Shown here: positions 50,150-58,748 of the stretch, one piece after another
Layout of the letters: each line of letters begins with the position of its first letter
Position numbering within the stretch: the first letter of the stretch is position 1
Source: Hamadaea flava
GTDB lineage: Bacteria > Actinomycetota > Actinomycetes > Mycobacteriales > Micromonosporaceae
Length of the DNA: 64,000 nt
NCBI RefSeq assembly: GCF_024172085.1
Contig: NZ_JAMZDZ010000001.1
Coordinates: 5,642,001 to 5,706,000 of the forward strand
Reading direction: 5' to 3'
Notes under the pieces: model-generated
Told to the model about the DNA's origin: nothing
Seen by the model: the letters and a program-made list of their open reading frames with translations, nothing else
The model's database searches: none
Position numbers and translations under genes: made by a program

Positions 50150-52120
50150 TTAGACCACCGCGGGACGGATGTCGACGTCGGCCAGGTTCACGAACATGAT
50201 CCGGTGGCCGAACTGGATCTGGACGTACTTCGTCTCGCCTCGGACGACTGTCCAGTCACCGGGGCTCGACCCGTCGAAGGTCACCGCGCGGTAGTACTCG
50301 CTGGGCAGGATGTTGCCCACGACGTACTTCTGCCCGGCGGCCAGGGTGTATCCGGTCAACGGCGCGATCGCCTGCACCGGTACGCCGGCCGGGTACGCCG
50401 CCGCCTCCGGGTACGCCCGGCCGTAGACCGGGATGGTGGCCTTGCCCGCCTTGGGGGTGATGACGAAACCGGTCGACCACACGGCGGCCGGGTTCGACGG
50501 CGGGTTGTAGAACCAGCCCTTCTGGCCCAGGTACCAGATCGCGACCCAGTCGCCCTGCCGGTCGGCGATGGCGTACTGCTGGCCGGTCTCGACGCGGGCT
50601 CCGTGGTCGGAGATGTGCATCGTGGCGGGCTTGGTGCCGTTCAGGTAGAAGTCGGTCAGCAGCGGCGCGTTGGCGTCCGGCGCCGTACGCAGCACGACCG
50701 AGCCGGAGCCGTGGGCGGCGCACAGCACGCCCTTCTTGACGCAGCCGGTGAAGGCCGGCTGGTTGGTGGCGTAGTCCGGCTTGATGGTCACCATGCCGCC
50801 GTGGGCGGTGCCGATGCCGCGGATCGGAGCCTTCAGCAGCTCCATGTAGCGCGCCCAGTCCCAGTAGGGGCCCGGGTCCCAGTGCATGCCGCCGACGTTG
50901 GCCGGGGTGATGCCGGGGACGTTGTCGTGGCCGATGATGTGCTGGCGGTCCAGCGGGATGCCCAGTCGCAGGGCCAGGTACCGGACCAGCTTCGACGACG
51001 TGCGGTACATCGCCTCGGTGTACCAGGCGCCGTTGGCGGCGAAGCCCTCGTGCTCGAGGCCGATCGACTTCGAGTTGACGTACCAGTTGCCGGCGTGCCA
51101 GGCCACGTCCTTGGCCTTGACGTGCTGCGCGATGTGGCCGTCGACCGAGCGGAGCGTGTAGTTCCAGCTCACGTAGGTCGGGTCCTGCACCATGTTGATG
51201 ACACCCGGGTAGTAACCCTCGGTGTCGTGGATGACGATGTACTCGATCTTCTGCTGCGCCGGGCGGTTGCCCAGGTCGTGGTTGCCGTAGTCGTCGCCGG
51301 GCAGCACCTGGTAGGGTGCCGGAATCCACTCGCAGTCCAGGTTGACCGGGCACTCCAGGCCGTCGGGCCGCTGCAGGTGCCGCAGGCCCAGGCCGTTCAG
51401 CCACTGCCGGTTCGGCGTGGTGGCGCGGGCGGTGAGGGCCAGCGCCTGGCCGTCGTCGGTGGTCCGGGCTGCGCCTTCGGCCAGCGTCGCGTACACCTCG
51501 TCCGCGAAGGCGGCCGCGGCGGCGTCGTCGGTCGCGCCGCTGTAGCGGGCCACCGCGCCGTACCACTCGGCCACGTCGCTGTTCGCGCCGGTCGGTGCGG
51601 TCAATTCCTGCTGGTACGCCGAAAGCAGCGCCGCGCCGCCACGGATGTTGGCCGTGACGTCGGTCCGCAGCTCCTCCTTGGACAGGCCGGTCGCCGTGGC
51701 GGCCGCGTCCAGCGTCTGCAGGGCGGCGGGGTCGGCGCCGGTCCCGGCCGGCTGCTCGATCGGAGCCTTGACCGTCGTCCGCGAGTCGTCGCCTCGGGAG
51801 TCCTCGGCCGGCGCGTCGGTCGCCTCCTCCTCCCGGGGGAGCGACGTCACGTACGCCGCGTCGGTCAGGTGCATCGGGCCGAACCCGGCGCTGGTGCTGG
51901 GCAGGCCGCCGTTGACGTCCCAGCGGGACTCCAGATAGGAGACGGCGAGCAGGATGTCCGCCGGTACGCCGAACTCGGCGGCGGCGTCGGTGTAGGCCTG
52001 TTGTCTGGATGAGGCCGTGGTCTCGGCGGCGGCACCCGGGGTCGCGGCGAGTCCGCTCGCGACGAAGGTGAGTGCGCTCAATGAGGCCAGCAGCCGGAAA
52101 CGGCGCTGTGGGGGTTGCAT
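50150..52120 (-). CDS. Secreted peptidoglycan hydrolase: SLT-like + N-acetylmuramoyl-L-alanine amidase + SH3-like
   Basis: 656 residues. Signal peptide 1-32 (LLASLSALTFVASGLAA). Residues about 35-205 have features of a lytic transglycosylase-like fold (LLAVSYLESRWD with the Glu-Ser pair, GFGPMHLTD, NIRGGAALLSAY). The amidase_2 domain follows (about 280-440): YIVIHDTEGYY, HIAQHV and HWDPGPYW supply zinc His/Asp ligands. The rest is an SH3-like region (VVLRTAPDANAPLLTDFY). The combination may bind and cut peptidoglycan; whether the SLT-like part is active is open. It is monocistronic. Confidence 0.88.
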   Translation of the reverse strand: MQPPQRRFRLLASLSALTFVASGLAATPGAAAETTASSRQQAYTDAAAEFGVPADILLAVSYLESRWDVNGGLPSTSAGFGPMHLTDAAYVTSLPREEEATDAPAEDSRGDDSRTTVKAPIEQPAGTGADPAALQTLDAAATATGLSKEELRTDVTANIRGGAALLSAYQQELTAPTGANSDVAEWYGAVARYSGATDDAAAAAFADEVYATLAEGAARTTDDGQALALTARATTPNRQWLNGLGLRHLQRPDGLECPVNLDCEWIPAPYQVLPGDDYGNHDLGNRPAQQKIEYIVIHDTEGYYPGVINMVQDPTYVSWNYTLRSVDGHIAQHVKAKDVAWHAGNWYVNSKSIGLEHEGFAANGAWYTEAMYRTSSKLVRYLALRLGIPLDRQHIIGHDNVPGITPANVGGMHWDPGPYWDWARYMELLKAPIRGIGTAHGGMVTIKPDYATNQPAFTGCVKKGVLCAAHGSGSVVLRTAPDANAPLLTDFYLNGTKPATMHISDHGARVETGQQYAIADRQGDWVAIWYLGQKGWFYNPPSNPAAVWSTGFVITPKAGKATIPVYGRAYPEAAAYPAGVPVQAIAPLTGYTLAAGQKYVVGNILPSEYYRAVTFDGSSPGDWTVVRGETKYVQIQFGHRIMFVNLADVDIRPAVV

Positions 52121-52261
52121 CGTGCCTCCGGCGGAAGATGGAGTGATCCTCTTCGGGCCAATCTGGACCGGCCGGAGGGGAGAGTCAATCGTTTAGGGGT
52201 GCCGTGTTGTTAAATCTTTACGTAGACGGCTCCCTTGGCGAGAAATCCTCACGGAGCGTAC

Positions 52262-52867
52262 TCATTCAAGGAGGTCGAATCCTCGTTCGGCGAGGGTGAC
52301 GGCCTCCGGGTAGACGGCGTCCGGCTTGTCGCCGGCGAGGACACGGGCCACGTTGTGTTCGACGAGTGCGCTGATCACGCCCATGATCTGGCGGGCGCGT
52401 ACGTGGTCGAACGGGGTGGTCGGGCCGGGCTCGGCCAGGGCGTCGGCCAACGTGTTCGCCCGGGTCAGCTCGTAGTGCAGGGCGCGGGCCAGCAGGGACG
52501 GCGTACTGCGGGCGAGCCGTTGCATCAGCATGACCGGTTCGCTGTCGCTCAGTCCAGTGGCGGGATCTCGTGCGGCCAGCGCCCCCAGGAACTGCGTCCG
52601 CAGCGCCTCGACCGGGGACTGCCCGTCGGGGCGGGCGCGGACGACCCGGGCCGGCTCGTCGATGTGGTCCTCGACCGGCATGAGGATCAGGTCCTCCTTG
52701 GTCGGGAAGTAGTTGAACAAGGTCATCTTCGAGACATCGGCGGCGGCCGCGATCTCGGCCGTGGACACGGCGTCGAAGCCCCGCTCGGCGAACAGATCCA
52801 GCGCCGCGCGCCAGAGCCGTGCGGAGGTCTCCTTCTTCTTGCGCTCGCGCAGCCCCAGCTCTCCCAT
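52262..52867 (-). CDS. TetR-family repressor of the adjacent MFS exporter
   Basis: 201 residues. N-terminal HTH (LDLFAERGFDAVSTAEIAAAADVSKMTLFNYFPTKEDLI trimmed by family pattern), variable C-terminal ligand domain. Divergently transcribed from an MFS exporter with a 69-bp gap carrying a tandem 17-bp repeat, the usual arrangement of drug-responsive repressor and pump. Confidence 0.9.
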   Translation of the reverse strand: MGELGLRERKKKETSARLWRAALDLFAERGFDAVSTAEIAAAADVSKMTLFNYFPTKEDLILMPVEDHIDEPARVVRARPDGQSPVEALRTQFLGALAARDPATGLSDSEPVMLMQRLARSTPSLLARALHYELTRANTLADALAEPGPTTPFDHVRARQIMGVISALVEHNVARVLAGDKPDAVYPEAVTLAERGFDLLE

Positions 52868-52895
52868 GAGCCGGAAATATACCAGATACAAAAAC

Positions 52896-52929
52896 TGACT
52901 CAGCAAAAGTATTGACTGAGTAAAAGTTT
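52896..52929. promoter_or_regulatory. Tandem operator between TetR and MFS genes
   Basis: TGACTCAGCAAAAGTAT and TGACTGAGTAAAAGTTT, direct repeats with a 17-bp period, each with a CTGA/TCAG-like core. Likely TetR binding site overlapping both promoters. Confidence 0.6.
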
Positions 52930-52936
52930 GGCGGGC

Positions 52937-54439
52937 ATGCTGAATCGCATGACGGAACGACAGAAGAAGATCGCGATGCTGCTCTGCGTCTTCACGATCG
53001 TGATGGCCGTGATCGACAACAACATCGTCTCGGCGGCGGTCGTCCCGATCGTCCGGGAGCTGGACCCGGTGCACGGTGTCGATCGGCTGCCGTGGCTCGT
53101 CAGCGCCTTCGCGCTGGCCGCGACGGCGATGCTGCCGCTGTACGGGAAACTGTGCGACGTCTTCGGCCCCAAGCTGGTCTACCTGGGCGCGATCGCGACC
53201 TTCCTCGCCGGTTCGGCGCTCTGCGGCGCGGCTCAGAGCATGGGGCAGCTCATCGCCTTCCGGGCACTCCAAGGCGCCGGCGCCGGTGGGCTGATGAGCG
53301 TCACGATGGTGGTGCTGGCGCACCTCGCCGGCGGTCCGGGCAGCGGCAGCACGCGCGGCGGCAACTTCGGTGGCGTCGTGGCCGGCGCGGGCATGGCGCT
53401 CGGGCCGTTCCTCGGCGGCATCCTGGCCGACCACGGCCAGTGGCGCTGGATCTTCTACCTCAACCTCCCGGTCGGGCTGCTCATCCTGATCGTTTCGGCC
53501 CGGCTGCTGCGGCTGCCCGAGAGCGAGCGCACGCACCGCATCGACTTCCTCGGCGCGGGCCTGGCCGCGGCGTTCGCCGTCGGGCTGCTGCTGATCAGCG
53601 AGTGGGGCGGCAGGGAGTACGCCTGGGACTCGCCGACGATCCTCGGTCTCGTGGTCGCCACGCTCGCACTGCTGGGCGCGTTCCTCTGGCGGCAGGCGGT
53701 CGCGGCCGAGCCGATCCTGCCGCTGAGCCTGTTCCGCAACGCCACGATCAGCCTCGGGTTCGCCATCCAGGGCCTGATGGGGCTGACCATGATGGGCTCG
53801 ATGGTCTACGTCATGGTCTACCTGCAGGTGGTCCGGGGTGTACCGGCCGCGCAGGCGGGCCTCTACCTGATCCCGATGGCGGCCGGGCTGACGGTCGTCG
53901 GGATGGTCGCGGGCAAGCTCAGCGAGTCCGGAGTCTCGCGTAAGGGGCTGCTCGTCTCGGGCACGGCGATCGGGACGCTCGCCATCGGCACGCTCACCTT
54001 CGTCGGGGCGGACACCGACCTCTGGTACGTCCGGGGTTCGCTGTTCGTCCTTGGCATCGGCTTCGGGCAGCTGCTCGGGCTGCTCATCGCGGTCGTGCAG
54101 CAGGCCGCTCCGCGTACGCAGTTGGGCGTCGCCACGACCGCGATCCGGTTCTTCCAGAACCTCGGCGGCGCGTTGGGAGCCGCCGTCCTCGGGACGATCC
54201 TCAGCCGCGCCTTCACCGCCCGGATGCCGGGGATGTCCACCTCGGCGGTCGCCACTCTGACCGGCGACGTACGCACCGCCGCCGTGAACGCCCTCGTCCA
54301 CAGCATGGATCTGGTCTTCATGGTGGCGACGGGTGCGATGGCGGTGAGCGTGGTCCTCGCCCTGATGCTGCGGATGCCCGTCGCGACGCCGGAACCGGCG
54401 GCGCAGCCGACGCTCGCCCCGGAGCCGGCGAAGGTCTGA
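52937..54439 (+). CDS. MFS exporter, DHA2 (EmrB/QacA) family
   Basis: 500 residues with about 14 membrane helices. Motif A-like LYGKLCDVFGPK after helix 2, motif C-type GPFLGGILADHGQWRWIFYLNLP, and a DNNIV Asp in helix 1, as in DHA2 proton-driven drug exporters. ATG 52937 was chosen; ATG 52949 is an alternative. Controlled by the divergent TetR. The dtd gene converges on its 3' end, with a 1-bp gap. Confidence 0.92.
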   Translation: MLNRMTERQKKIAMLLCVFTIVMAVIDNNIVSAAVVPIVRELDPVHGVDRLPWLVSAFALAATAMLPLYGKLCDVFGPKLVYLGAIATFLAGSALCGAAQSMGQLIAFRALQGAGAGGLMSVTMVVLAHLAGGPGSGSTRGGNFGGVVAGAGMALGPFLGGILADHGQWRWIFYLNLPVGLLILIVSARLLRLPESERTHRIDFLGAGLAAAFAVGLLLISEWGGREYAWDSPTILGLVVATLALLGAFLWRQAVAAEPILPLSLFRNATISLGFAIQGLMGLTMMGSMVYVMVYLQVVRGVPAAQAGLYLIPMAAGLTVVGMVAGKLSESGVSRKGLLVSGTAIGTLAIGTLTFVGADTDLWYVRGSLFVLGIGFGQLLGLLIAVVQQAAPRTQLGVATTAIRFFQNLGGALGAAVLGTILSRAFTARMPGMSTSAVATLTGDVRTAAVNALVHSMDLVFMVATGAMAVSVVLALMLRMPVATPEPAAQPTLAPEPAKV

Positions 54440-54440
54440 G

Positions 54441-54863
54441 CTACAGGTCGACGATGACCGTGTTCGGGCCGACGTTCACACTCTCCACCAGCATGTGGGT
54501 CCGGAAGCGTCCAGTCTCGACAGTCGCACCCCGCGCCCGCAGCGCCTCGACGAACGCCGTGAAGAGCGGCTCGGCGACGGCGGCGGGTGCGGCGGCGCTC
54601 CAGCCCGGGCGGCGGCCCCGGCTCGTGTCGGCGTACAGGGTGAACTGGCTCACCACCAACAGTGGCGCGCCCAGGTCGGACGCGGACTTCTCCGCCGGCA
54701 GGATCCGCAGCTCGTGCACCTTGCGAGCCATCGTGGCGGCGGTCGCCTCGGTATCACCGTGGGTCACTCCCACCAGGACCAGGAGACCGTCGGAGACCTT
54801 GCCGACGACTTCGCCGTCGACGGTCACGCTCGCCCGGGAGACCGTCTGCACCACAGCACGCAT
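54441..54863 (-). CDS. dtd: D-aminoacyl-tRNA deacylase
   Basis: 140 residues. [18 protein letters not shown] opening, the catalytic [15 protein letters not shown] and the [11 protein letters not shown] end with the Gly-Pro motif (cross-subunit active site). It removes D-amino acids or glycine mischarged on tRNA. The length and start match the family exactly; longer upstream reading in this frame is Pro/Arg-rich non-coding. Confidence 0.95.
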   Translation of the reverse strand: MRAVVQTVSRASVTVDGEVVGKVSDGLLVLVGVTHGDTEATAATMARKVHELRILPAEKSASDLGAPLLVVSQFTLYADTSRGRRPGWSAAAPAAVAEPLFTAFVEALRARGATVETGRFRTHMLVESVNVGPNTVIVDL

Positions 54864-54924
54864 CGCCCCAGCCTGCCATGGCGCATGCCGGGACGATGCG
54901 TGAGGTTCAGACGATGCGTGAGGT

Positions 54925-55404
54925 TCAGCGGACCGCGGACCTCCGGACGAGACGGGCGCCGCCGAGCAGGGCCACCCCGATCGCGAGCAGGATCGCCCCG
55001 AAGAGGGCGAAGCTGCCCGTACGCGAGCCCGTGGTGGGCAAGGTGGAGACGGTCGGCGAGACCTCGGTGGGCGAGGCTTCGGTGGGCGAGGCTGACGTAG
55101 GCGAAGCTGTCGGCGACGCCGAGGTCGGCGTCGGAGATGGCGAATGGGACTTGGATCGGGTCGGCGACGGGGAGACCGACGTCGGCGAGGACGATGGCGA
55201 TTTGGACTTGGTGCCAGTGGGGTACGGCGAATGGGAGTAATCCCCGTTGCCGTGCCCCCCGCTGTAGCCGGCTTGAACAACGGCCGGCTCCGCGCCGGCG
55301 GTGCCGGCGGCGAGCGCCGCGATGCCGCTGACGAGAGCCGCCACGGCGAATGCGGCCATAGTCGCGCCGAGAGCGCGTCGGATACGCGTGGTCGATTCCT
55401 GCAT
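54925..55404 (-). CDS. LPXTG cell-wall-anchored surface protein
   Basis: 159 residues. Signal peptide about 1-40 ([23 protein letters not shown]), a Gly/His/Tyr-rich short segment ([19 protein letters not shown]), a Ser/Pro/Thr-rich wall-spanning stalk, then the sorting signal LPTTG, a hydrophobic helix and the basic tail [10 protein letters not shown] sortase should attach it to peptidoglycan; no sortase gene is in the window. The short exposed part suggests a surface coat or chaplin-like role, but this is a guess. The start ATG 55404 was chosen to give a normal signal peptide. Confidence 0.83.
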   Translation of the reverse strand: MQESTTRIRRALGATMAAFAVAALVSGIAALAAGTAGAEPAVVQAGYSGGHGNGDYSHSPYPTGTKSKSPSSSPTSVSPSPTRSKSHSPSPTPTSASPTASPTSASPTEASPTEVSPTVSTLPTTGSRTGSFALFGAILLAIGVALLGGARLVRRSAVR

Positions 55405-55541
55405 GCACCTGAAACAGGGCCGTGCGGCTGTCCGTGACGCCCTATATCGGCGAGTCTCCATATTCTGTCAGGCATCTGACAAAATGGTCCCGAAAGGGGT
55501 AATAGGGCGGATATGCAGGGGTTTCTTGGTTTGCCCGGCAG

Positions 55542-56144
55542 TCAGGCGAGGGCTGCCGGATCGATGCCCACCTCTTTGGCGGTGGCCGTACGCACCCAGT
55601 CCGTGGCCTGCTTCTGGGACAGCACCTTGTCGTGCACGGTCAGCTGCACCGCCAGCCCGTCCACCATCGCGTTGATCCGCCACGCGGCGCCGGCCGGGTC
55701 GTCACAGGTGAACGAGCCGTCGTCGGCGCCGGCGGTGATGACCGCGGTCAGCGCCTCCTTCCAGCGCAGATCCATGCGTCGGGAGACCTTCTCCAACTCC
55801 GGTACGCGCATGGCCTCGGACCAGCCGTCGATCCAGATCGCCCAGGACTTCGACCGGCCGCTCGGCGCGAGGTGGCGCAGCAGCTTGGCGAGCTTCTCCG
55901 GCGGGCTGGCCTTGGACTCGATCACCGCCTGCATCCGGGCCAGATCCTGCTCCGCGACGTACGCGAAGGCTTGGGTGAGCATCGCGTCCTTGCTCGGGAA
56001 GTGGTAGTAGACCAGCGACGGGCTGACGCCGGCGGCCGCCGCGACGTCGGCCGTACGCGTCCGGGCGAAGCCGCGTTCCACGATGACGTCCGCCGCGATG
56101 CGCAGCAGGGCGTCAAGCCGGAGTTCGGCGGAACGGCGAGTCAC
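55542..56144 (-). CDS. TetR-family transcriptional regulator
   Basis: 200 residues. HTH region RIAADVIVERGFARTRTADVA and VSPSLVYYHFPSKDAML at the N-terminus, helical ligand domain with several Trp (AIWIDGWSEAM). It lies 37 bp downstream of the MFS gene stop on the same strand, so both may share one transcript; the palindrome before the MFS gene is a good candidate operator. Start GTG. Confidence 0.9.
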   Translation of the reverse strand: MTRRSAELRLDALLRIAADVIVERGFARTRTADVAAAAGVSPSLVYYHFPSKDAMLTQAFAYVAEQDLARMQAVIESKASPPEKLAKLLRHLAPSGRSKSWAIWIDGWSEAMRVPELEKVSRRMDLRWKEALTAVITAGADDGSFTCDDPAGAAWRINAMVDGLAVQLTVHDKVLSQKQATDWVRTATAKEVGIDPAALA

Positions 56145-56181
56145 CTTGCCTACGGTATGGCATCCGGGGTGGACGTGGGGG

Positions 56182-57387
56182 TCACCGCGTTCGCCGCATC
56201 ATCGTCGCAGCCAGCACGGTCGCGGCAGCGACCAGCGAGGTGGCGGTGAGCGCGGCCGCGATCAGCCCGCCGCCCCGCGCGGCGACCAGCCCGGCGAGGG
56301 CGGCTCCGGCGGAGTAGCCGACGAAGACCGCGGTCCCCGTCCAGGTGAACGCCTCGGTCTGGCGAGCGAGCGGAGCGAGCGACGTGACCAGCCCCAGCTC
56401 CACCGCGGTCATGGGCGCGATCACGAGTCCGCCCAGCGCCAGGATCGCGCCCAGACTCGGCAGCCCGGCGCTGAGGCAGATCAGCGCGAATCCGGTCGTG
56501 TTCAGGGCGGCGAGCAGGAACAGCAGCCGCCATCGGGACATCGTCGGGTTCGCCCCGGCGAACCACAGGCCACCCAGGATGGATCCGGCGCTCCACGCGG
56601 CGATCACCGCGCCCGCTCCGGCCGGGCTGCCCTGCGCGGCGGCGTACGCCGGGATCGCGACCTCCATGAGGCCGTAGGCCGCCGCCTCCAACCCCGCGAC
56701 GGCGAGCAGGATCGTGAGCGCGACGGTCAGCAGCCGCGGCCGTTCGCTGACTCGCGATTCAGCGTCGGACACGGCGACGCGATAGCGGGCGGCGGGCGCG
56801 ACGGCGAGTCCGACCGCACCGGCGGCCGACATCGACGCCGTCAGGGCGACGGCCGCGTACGGTCCGGCCACCGCGCTGATCACGGCGATCAGGGCAGGTC
56901 CGACCACATACGTCAACTCCGAGCAGACGGCGTCGAGGGCGTACGCCGTGCTCGCGTGGCCGGGTGCGAGCCGGGGCAGCACCACCCGGGTCACGGCCGA
57001 CACCGGCGGGTTGGCCGCACCGGCGGCGGCCATGACGGCGAGGAGCACGCCGACCGGCGCGTGCCCGGCCAGCACGGTGATCAACGCGGTGAGCAGCAAC
57101 GCGTTGACGATCCCGGTGGCGGCCAGCACCGTCGGGGCATGCCCGCGGTCGGCCAACCGGCCGAGCCAGGGCGCGCTCAGCGCGGTCGCCGCCGAGTTGA
57201 CCGCGGTGGCCAGCCCGGCGATGGCGTACGAACCGGTGCCGTGGTGCACCGCGAGCACGAACACCAGCGTCGACATTCCGTAGGGCAACCGGCCCACCAG
57301 GGACGGAACCGTGACGCGGGTGACGCCCGGTACGCCGAAGAGCGCACGGTACCGCCGGGCGGCGGTGACCACGGCGAGACCAGACAT
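56182..57387 (-). CDS. MFS transporter
   Basis: 401 residues with about 12 membrane helices. Motif A-like PWLGRLADRGH between helices 2 and 3; the N-half has LVGRLPYGMSTL. It belongs to the general drug/sugar efflux type of MFS; substrate unknown. The 5' region holds a perfect palindrome with 9-bp arms, and a TetR gene follows in the same direction. Confidence 0.9.
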   Translation of the reverse strand: MSGLAVVTAARRYRALFGVPGVTRVTVPSLVGRLPYGMSTLVFVLAVHHGTGSYAIAGLATAVNSAATALSAPWLGRLADRGHAPTVLAATGIVNALLLTALITVLAGHAPVGVLLAVMAAAGAANPPVSAVTRVVLPRLAPGHASTAYALDAVCSELTYVVGPALIAVISAVAGPYAAVALTASMSAAGAVGLAVAPAARYRVAVSDAESRVSERPRLLTVALTILLAVAGLEAAAYGLMEVAIPAYAAAQGSPAGAGAVIAAWSAGSILGGLWFAGANPTMSRWRLLFLLAALNTTGFALICLSAGLPSLGAILALGGLVIAPMTAVELGLVTSLAPLARQTEAFTWTGTAVFVGYSAGAALAGLVAARGGGLIAAALTATSLVAAATVLAATMMRRTR

Positions 57388-57400
57388 CCGGCCAGCCTAC

Positions 57401-57422
57401 ACTGACTGAACCGTCAGTCAGT
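57401..57422. promoter_or_regulatory. Palindromic operator upstream of the MFS-TetR pair
   Basis: ACTGACTGA-ACCG-TCAGTCAGT, perfect 9-bp arms, 14 bp upstream of the MFS start codon. Typical TetR operator; position over the promoter fits repression. Confidence 0.7.
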
Positions 57423-57430
57423 TTTCTCGG

Positions 57431-58666
57431 TCAGCTCGCCAGATGGATCGCCTTCAGGGCGAGATGAAGCTGCAGGCGCTGGAGGCCGTCCCGGAGATCG
57501 ACGCCGCACAGCTCGGCCGCCCGGGACAGCCGGTAGTACAACGTCGTGCGATGAATGCGCAGGTGCGCCGCGGTCGCAGCGGCGTCCCCCGCAAGATCGA
57601 GGTACGCCTCCACCGTCGCGGCCAAGTCCGGCGGCAACCGGTCGACGCCCGGATACAGCTCGGGTGCGGTCAGCCCGGCCGCCGAGAGCACCCGGTAGAC
57701 GCCCAACTGCGACCACATCGCCACCCGCTGCGCCGCTGGATCAGGGATCCGAGTCGAATCTTGCCCCTTGATTCGACCCAGATCCCTGATCCGCTGGGAA
57801 CCGGCGGTCCCGGGGACGGCGGCCCCCGGGATGGCGGTGGCGGGCCGGGCGGCGGCGGGCAGGGCGATCGCGGGTAGGGCGAGCGCTTGGGTGGCTTGCG
57901 CGACGGACTGATGGACGTCGGCCAGCCGGGCCACGGGGTCGCCGACGCCGACCCCGGAATCGGCCTGCTCGGCGAGGTGGGCCGCGGCGTCGGCCGGGGC
58001 GACCGAGCCCGACCGCAGCAACAGCAGGCCCTGCGTCGGGCGTACGAGGTGGACCGCGTAGCGGTGGCCGCAGTAGCGGCGGGTCGCGACGAGCGCCTGT
58101 TCGACGACCGCGGCCTCGCCGACCGAGACGACCAGAGCCGTGCACGGCCCGTCCGACTCCAGCATCTCCGCGCCGACGATCTTGGTGGCGGCATCTGCCC
58201 GGACCGCCGGATCATCGGCCAGCAGTCCGCGTACGGCGTCGGCCTCCCGCCGGGCGGTCAGCTCGCCGAGCAGGTTCACCCGGTACAGGGCCAGCGCGAG
58301 GTCCTCGGCCAGCCCGACCGCGCGGTTCACGTCGGCGGCGGACAACTCCGGGGAGTCGACGAACCAGACGAAGCCCAGCAACAGGTCGCTGTGCCACACC
58401 GGAACGCACACCCGAGGCAGCAGCCCGAGGGCAGGCTCGGCCGGAGTGCGTACGGGGTGGCGGGCGCGCGTGATCTCGAAGCGCGCGAAGAACGAGATCA
58501 CCTCGGCGGTGGTGCTCCGGCGCAGGATCGAGTCACGGCGTACGACGTCGAGCGGTTCGGCCTGCGCGGAGTAGCAGACGACTCGTTGCCGCCGGTCCTC
58601 GACCAGGACGGGCCGGCCCATCCGGTCGGCGATCCGGTCCACCAGCAGCTGTAGTTCATCGCGCAC
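57431..58666 (-). CDS. PucR-family regulator of hydroxyproline catabolism
   Basis: 411 residues. N-terminal purine-catabolism-type sensor domain (about 1-150), a GGDEF-like middle region, and C-terminal HTH_30 (AATAAHLRIHRTTLYYRLSRAAEL). Start GTG 58666. It is divergent from the hydroxyproline operon with 82 bp between, so it very probably controls it. Residues about 292-313 (SQRIRDLGRIKGQDSTRIPDP split by family pattern) come from a family A repeat and follow an Ala/Pro-rich stretch; this interrupts the region before the DNA-binding domain. Confidence 0.87.
   Translation of the reverse strand: MRDELQLLVDRIADRMGRPVLVEDRRQRVVCYSAQAEPLDVVRRDSILRRSTTAEVISFFARFEITRARHPVRTPAEPALGLLPRVCVPVWHSDLLLGFVWFVDSPELSAADVNRAVGLAEDLALALYRVNLLGELTARREADAVRGLLADDPAVRADAATKIVGAEMLESDGPCTALVVSVGEAAVVEQALVATRRYCGHRYAVHLVRPTQGLLLLRSGSVAPADAAAHLAEQADSGVGVGDPVARLADVHQSVAQATQALALPAIALPAAARPATAIPGAAVPGTAGSQRIRDLGRIKGQDSTRIPDPAAQRVAMWSQLGVYRVLSAAGLTAPELYPGVDRLPPDLAATVEAYLDLAGDAAATAAHLRIHRTTLYYRLSRAAELCGVDLRDGLQRLQLHLALKAIHLAS
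57736..57792. repeat. Family A palindromic element, copy A5 (in frame inside the PucR gene)
   Basis: Arms GGATCAGGGATC...GTCGAATC (57738-57760) and GATTCGACCC...GATCCCTGATCC (57770-57792), 23 bp each with three mismatches and a 9-nt loop. The element is read through in frame on the minus strand. Confidence 0.8.
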
Positions 58667-58748
58667 TCGACAAGTGTAGGAACCCTGGCTCGACAGATCC
58701 GACACATGATGGAAGACCCAGGGCACGGCCGAGCATAGGGTCATAGGC

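Noticed and set aside
50120-52012. Long plus-strand frame opposite the peptidoglycan amidase
   Set aside because: Shadow of a gene with zinc amidase motifs; no recognisable protein.
52262-54301. A 679-codon fusion containing the TetR repressor
   Set aside because: The extension is antisense to the MFS exporter; the repressor HTH begins at the normal start 52867.
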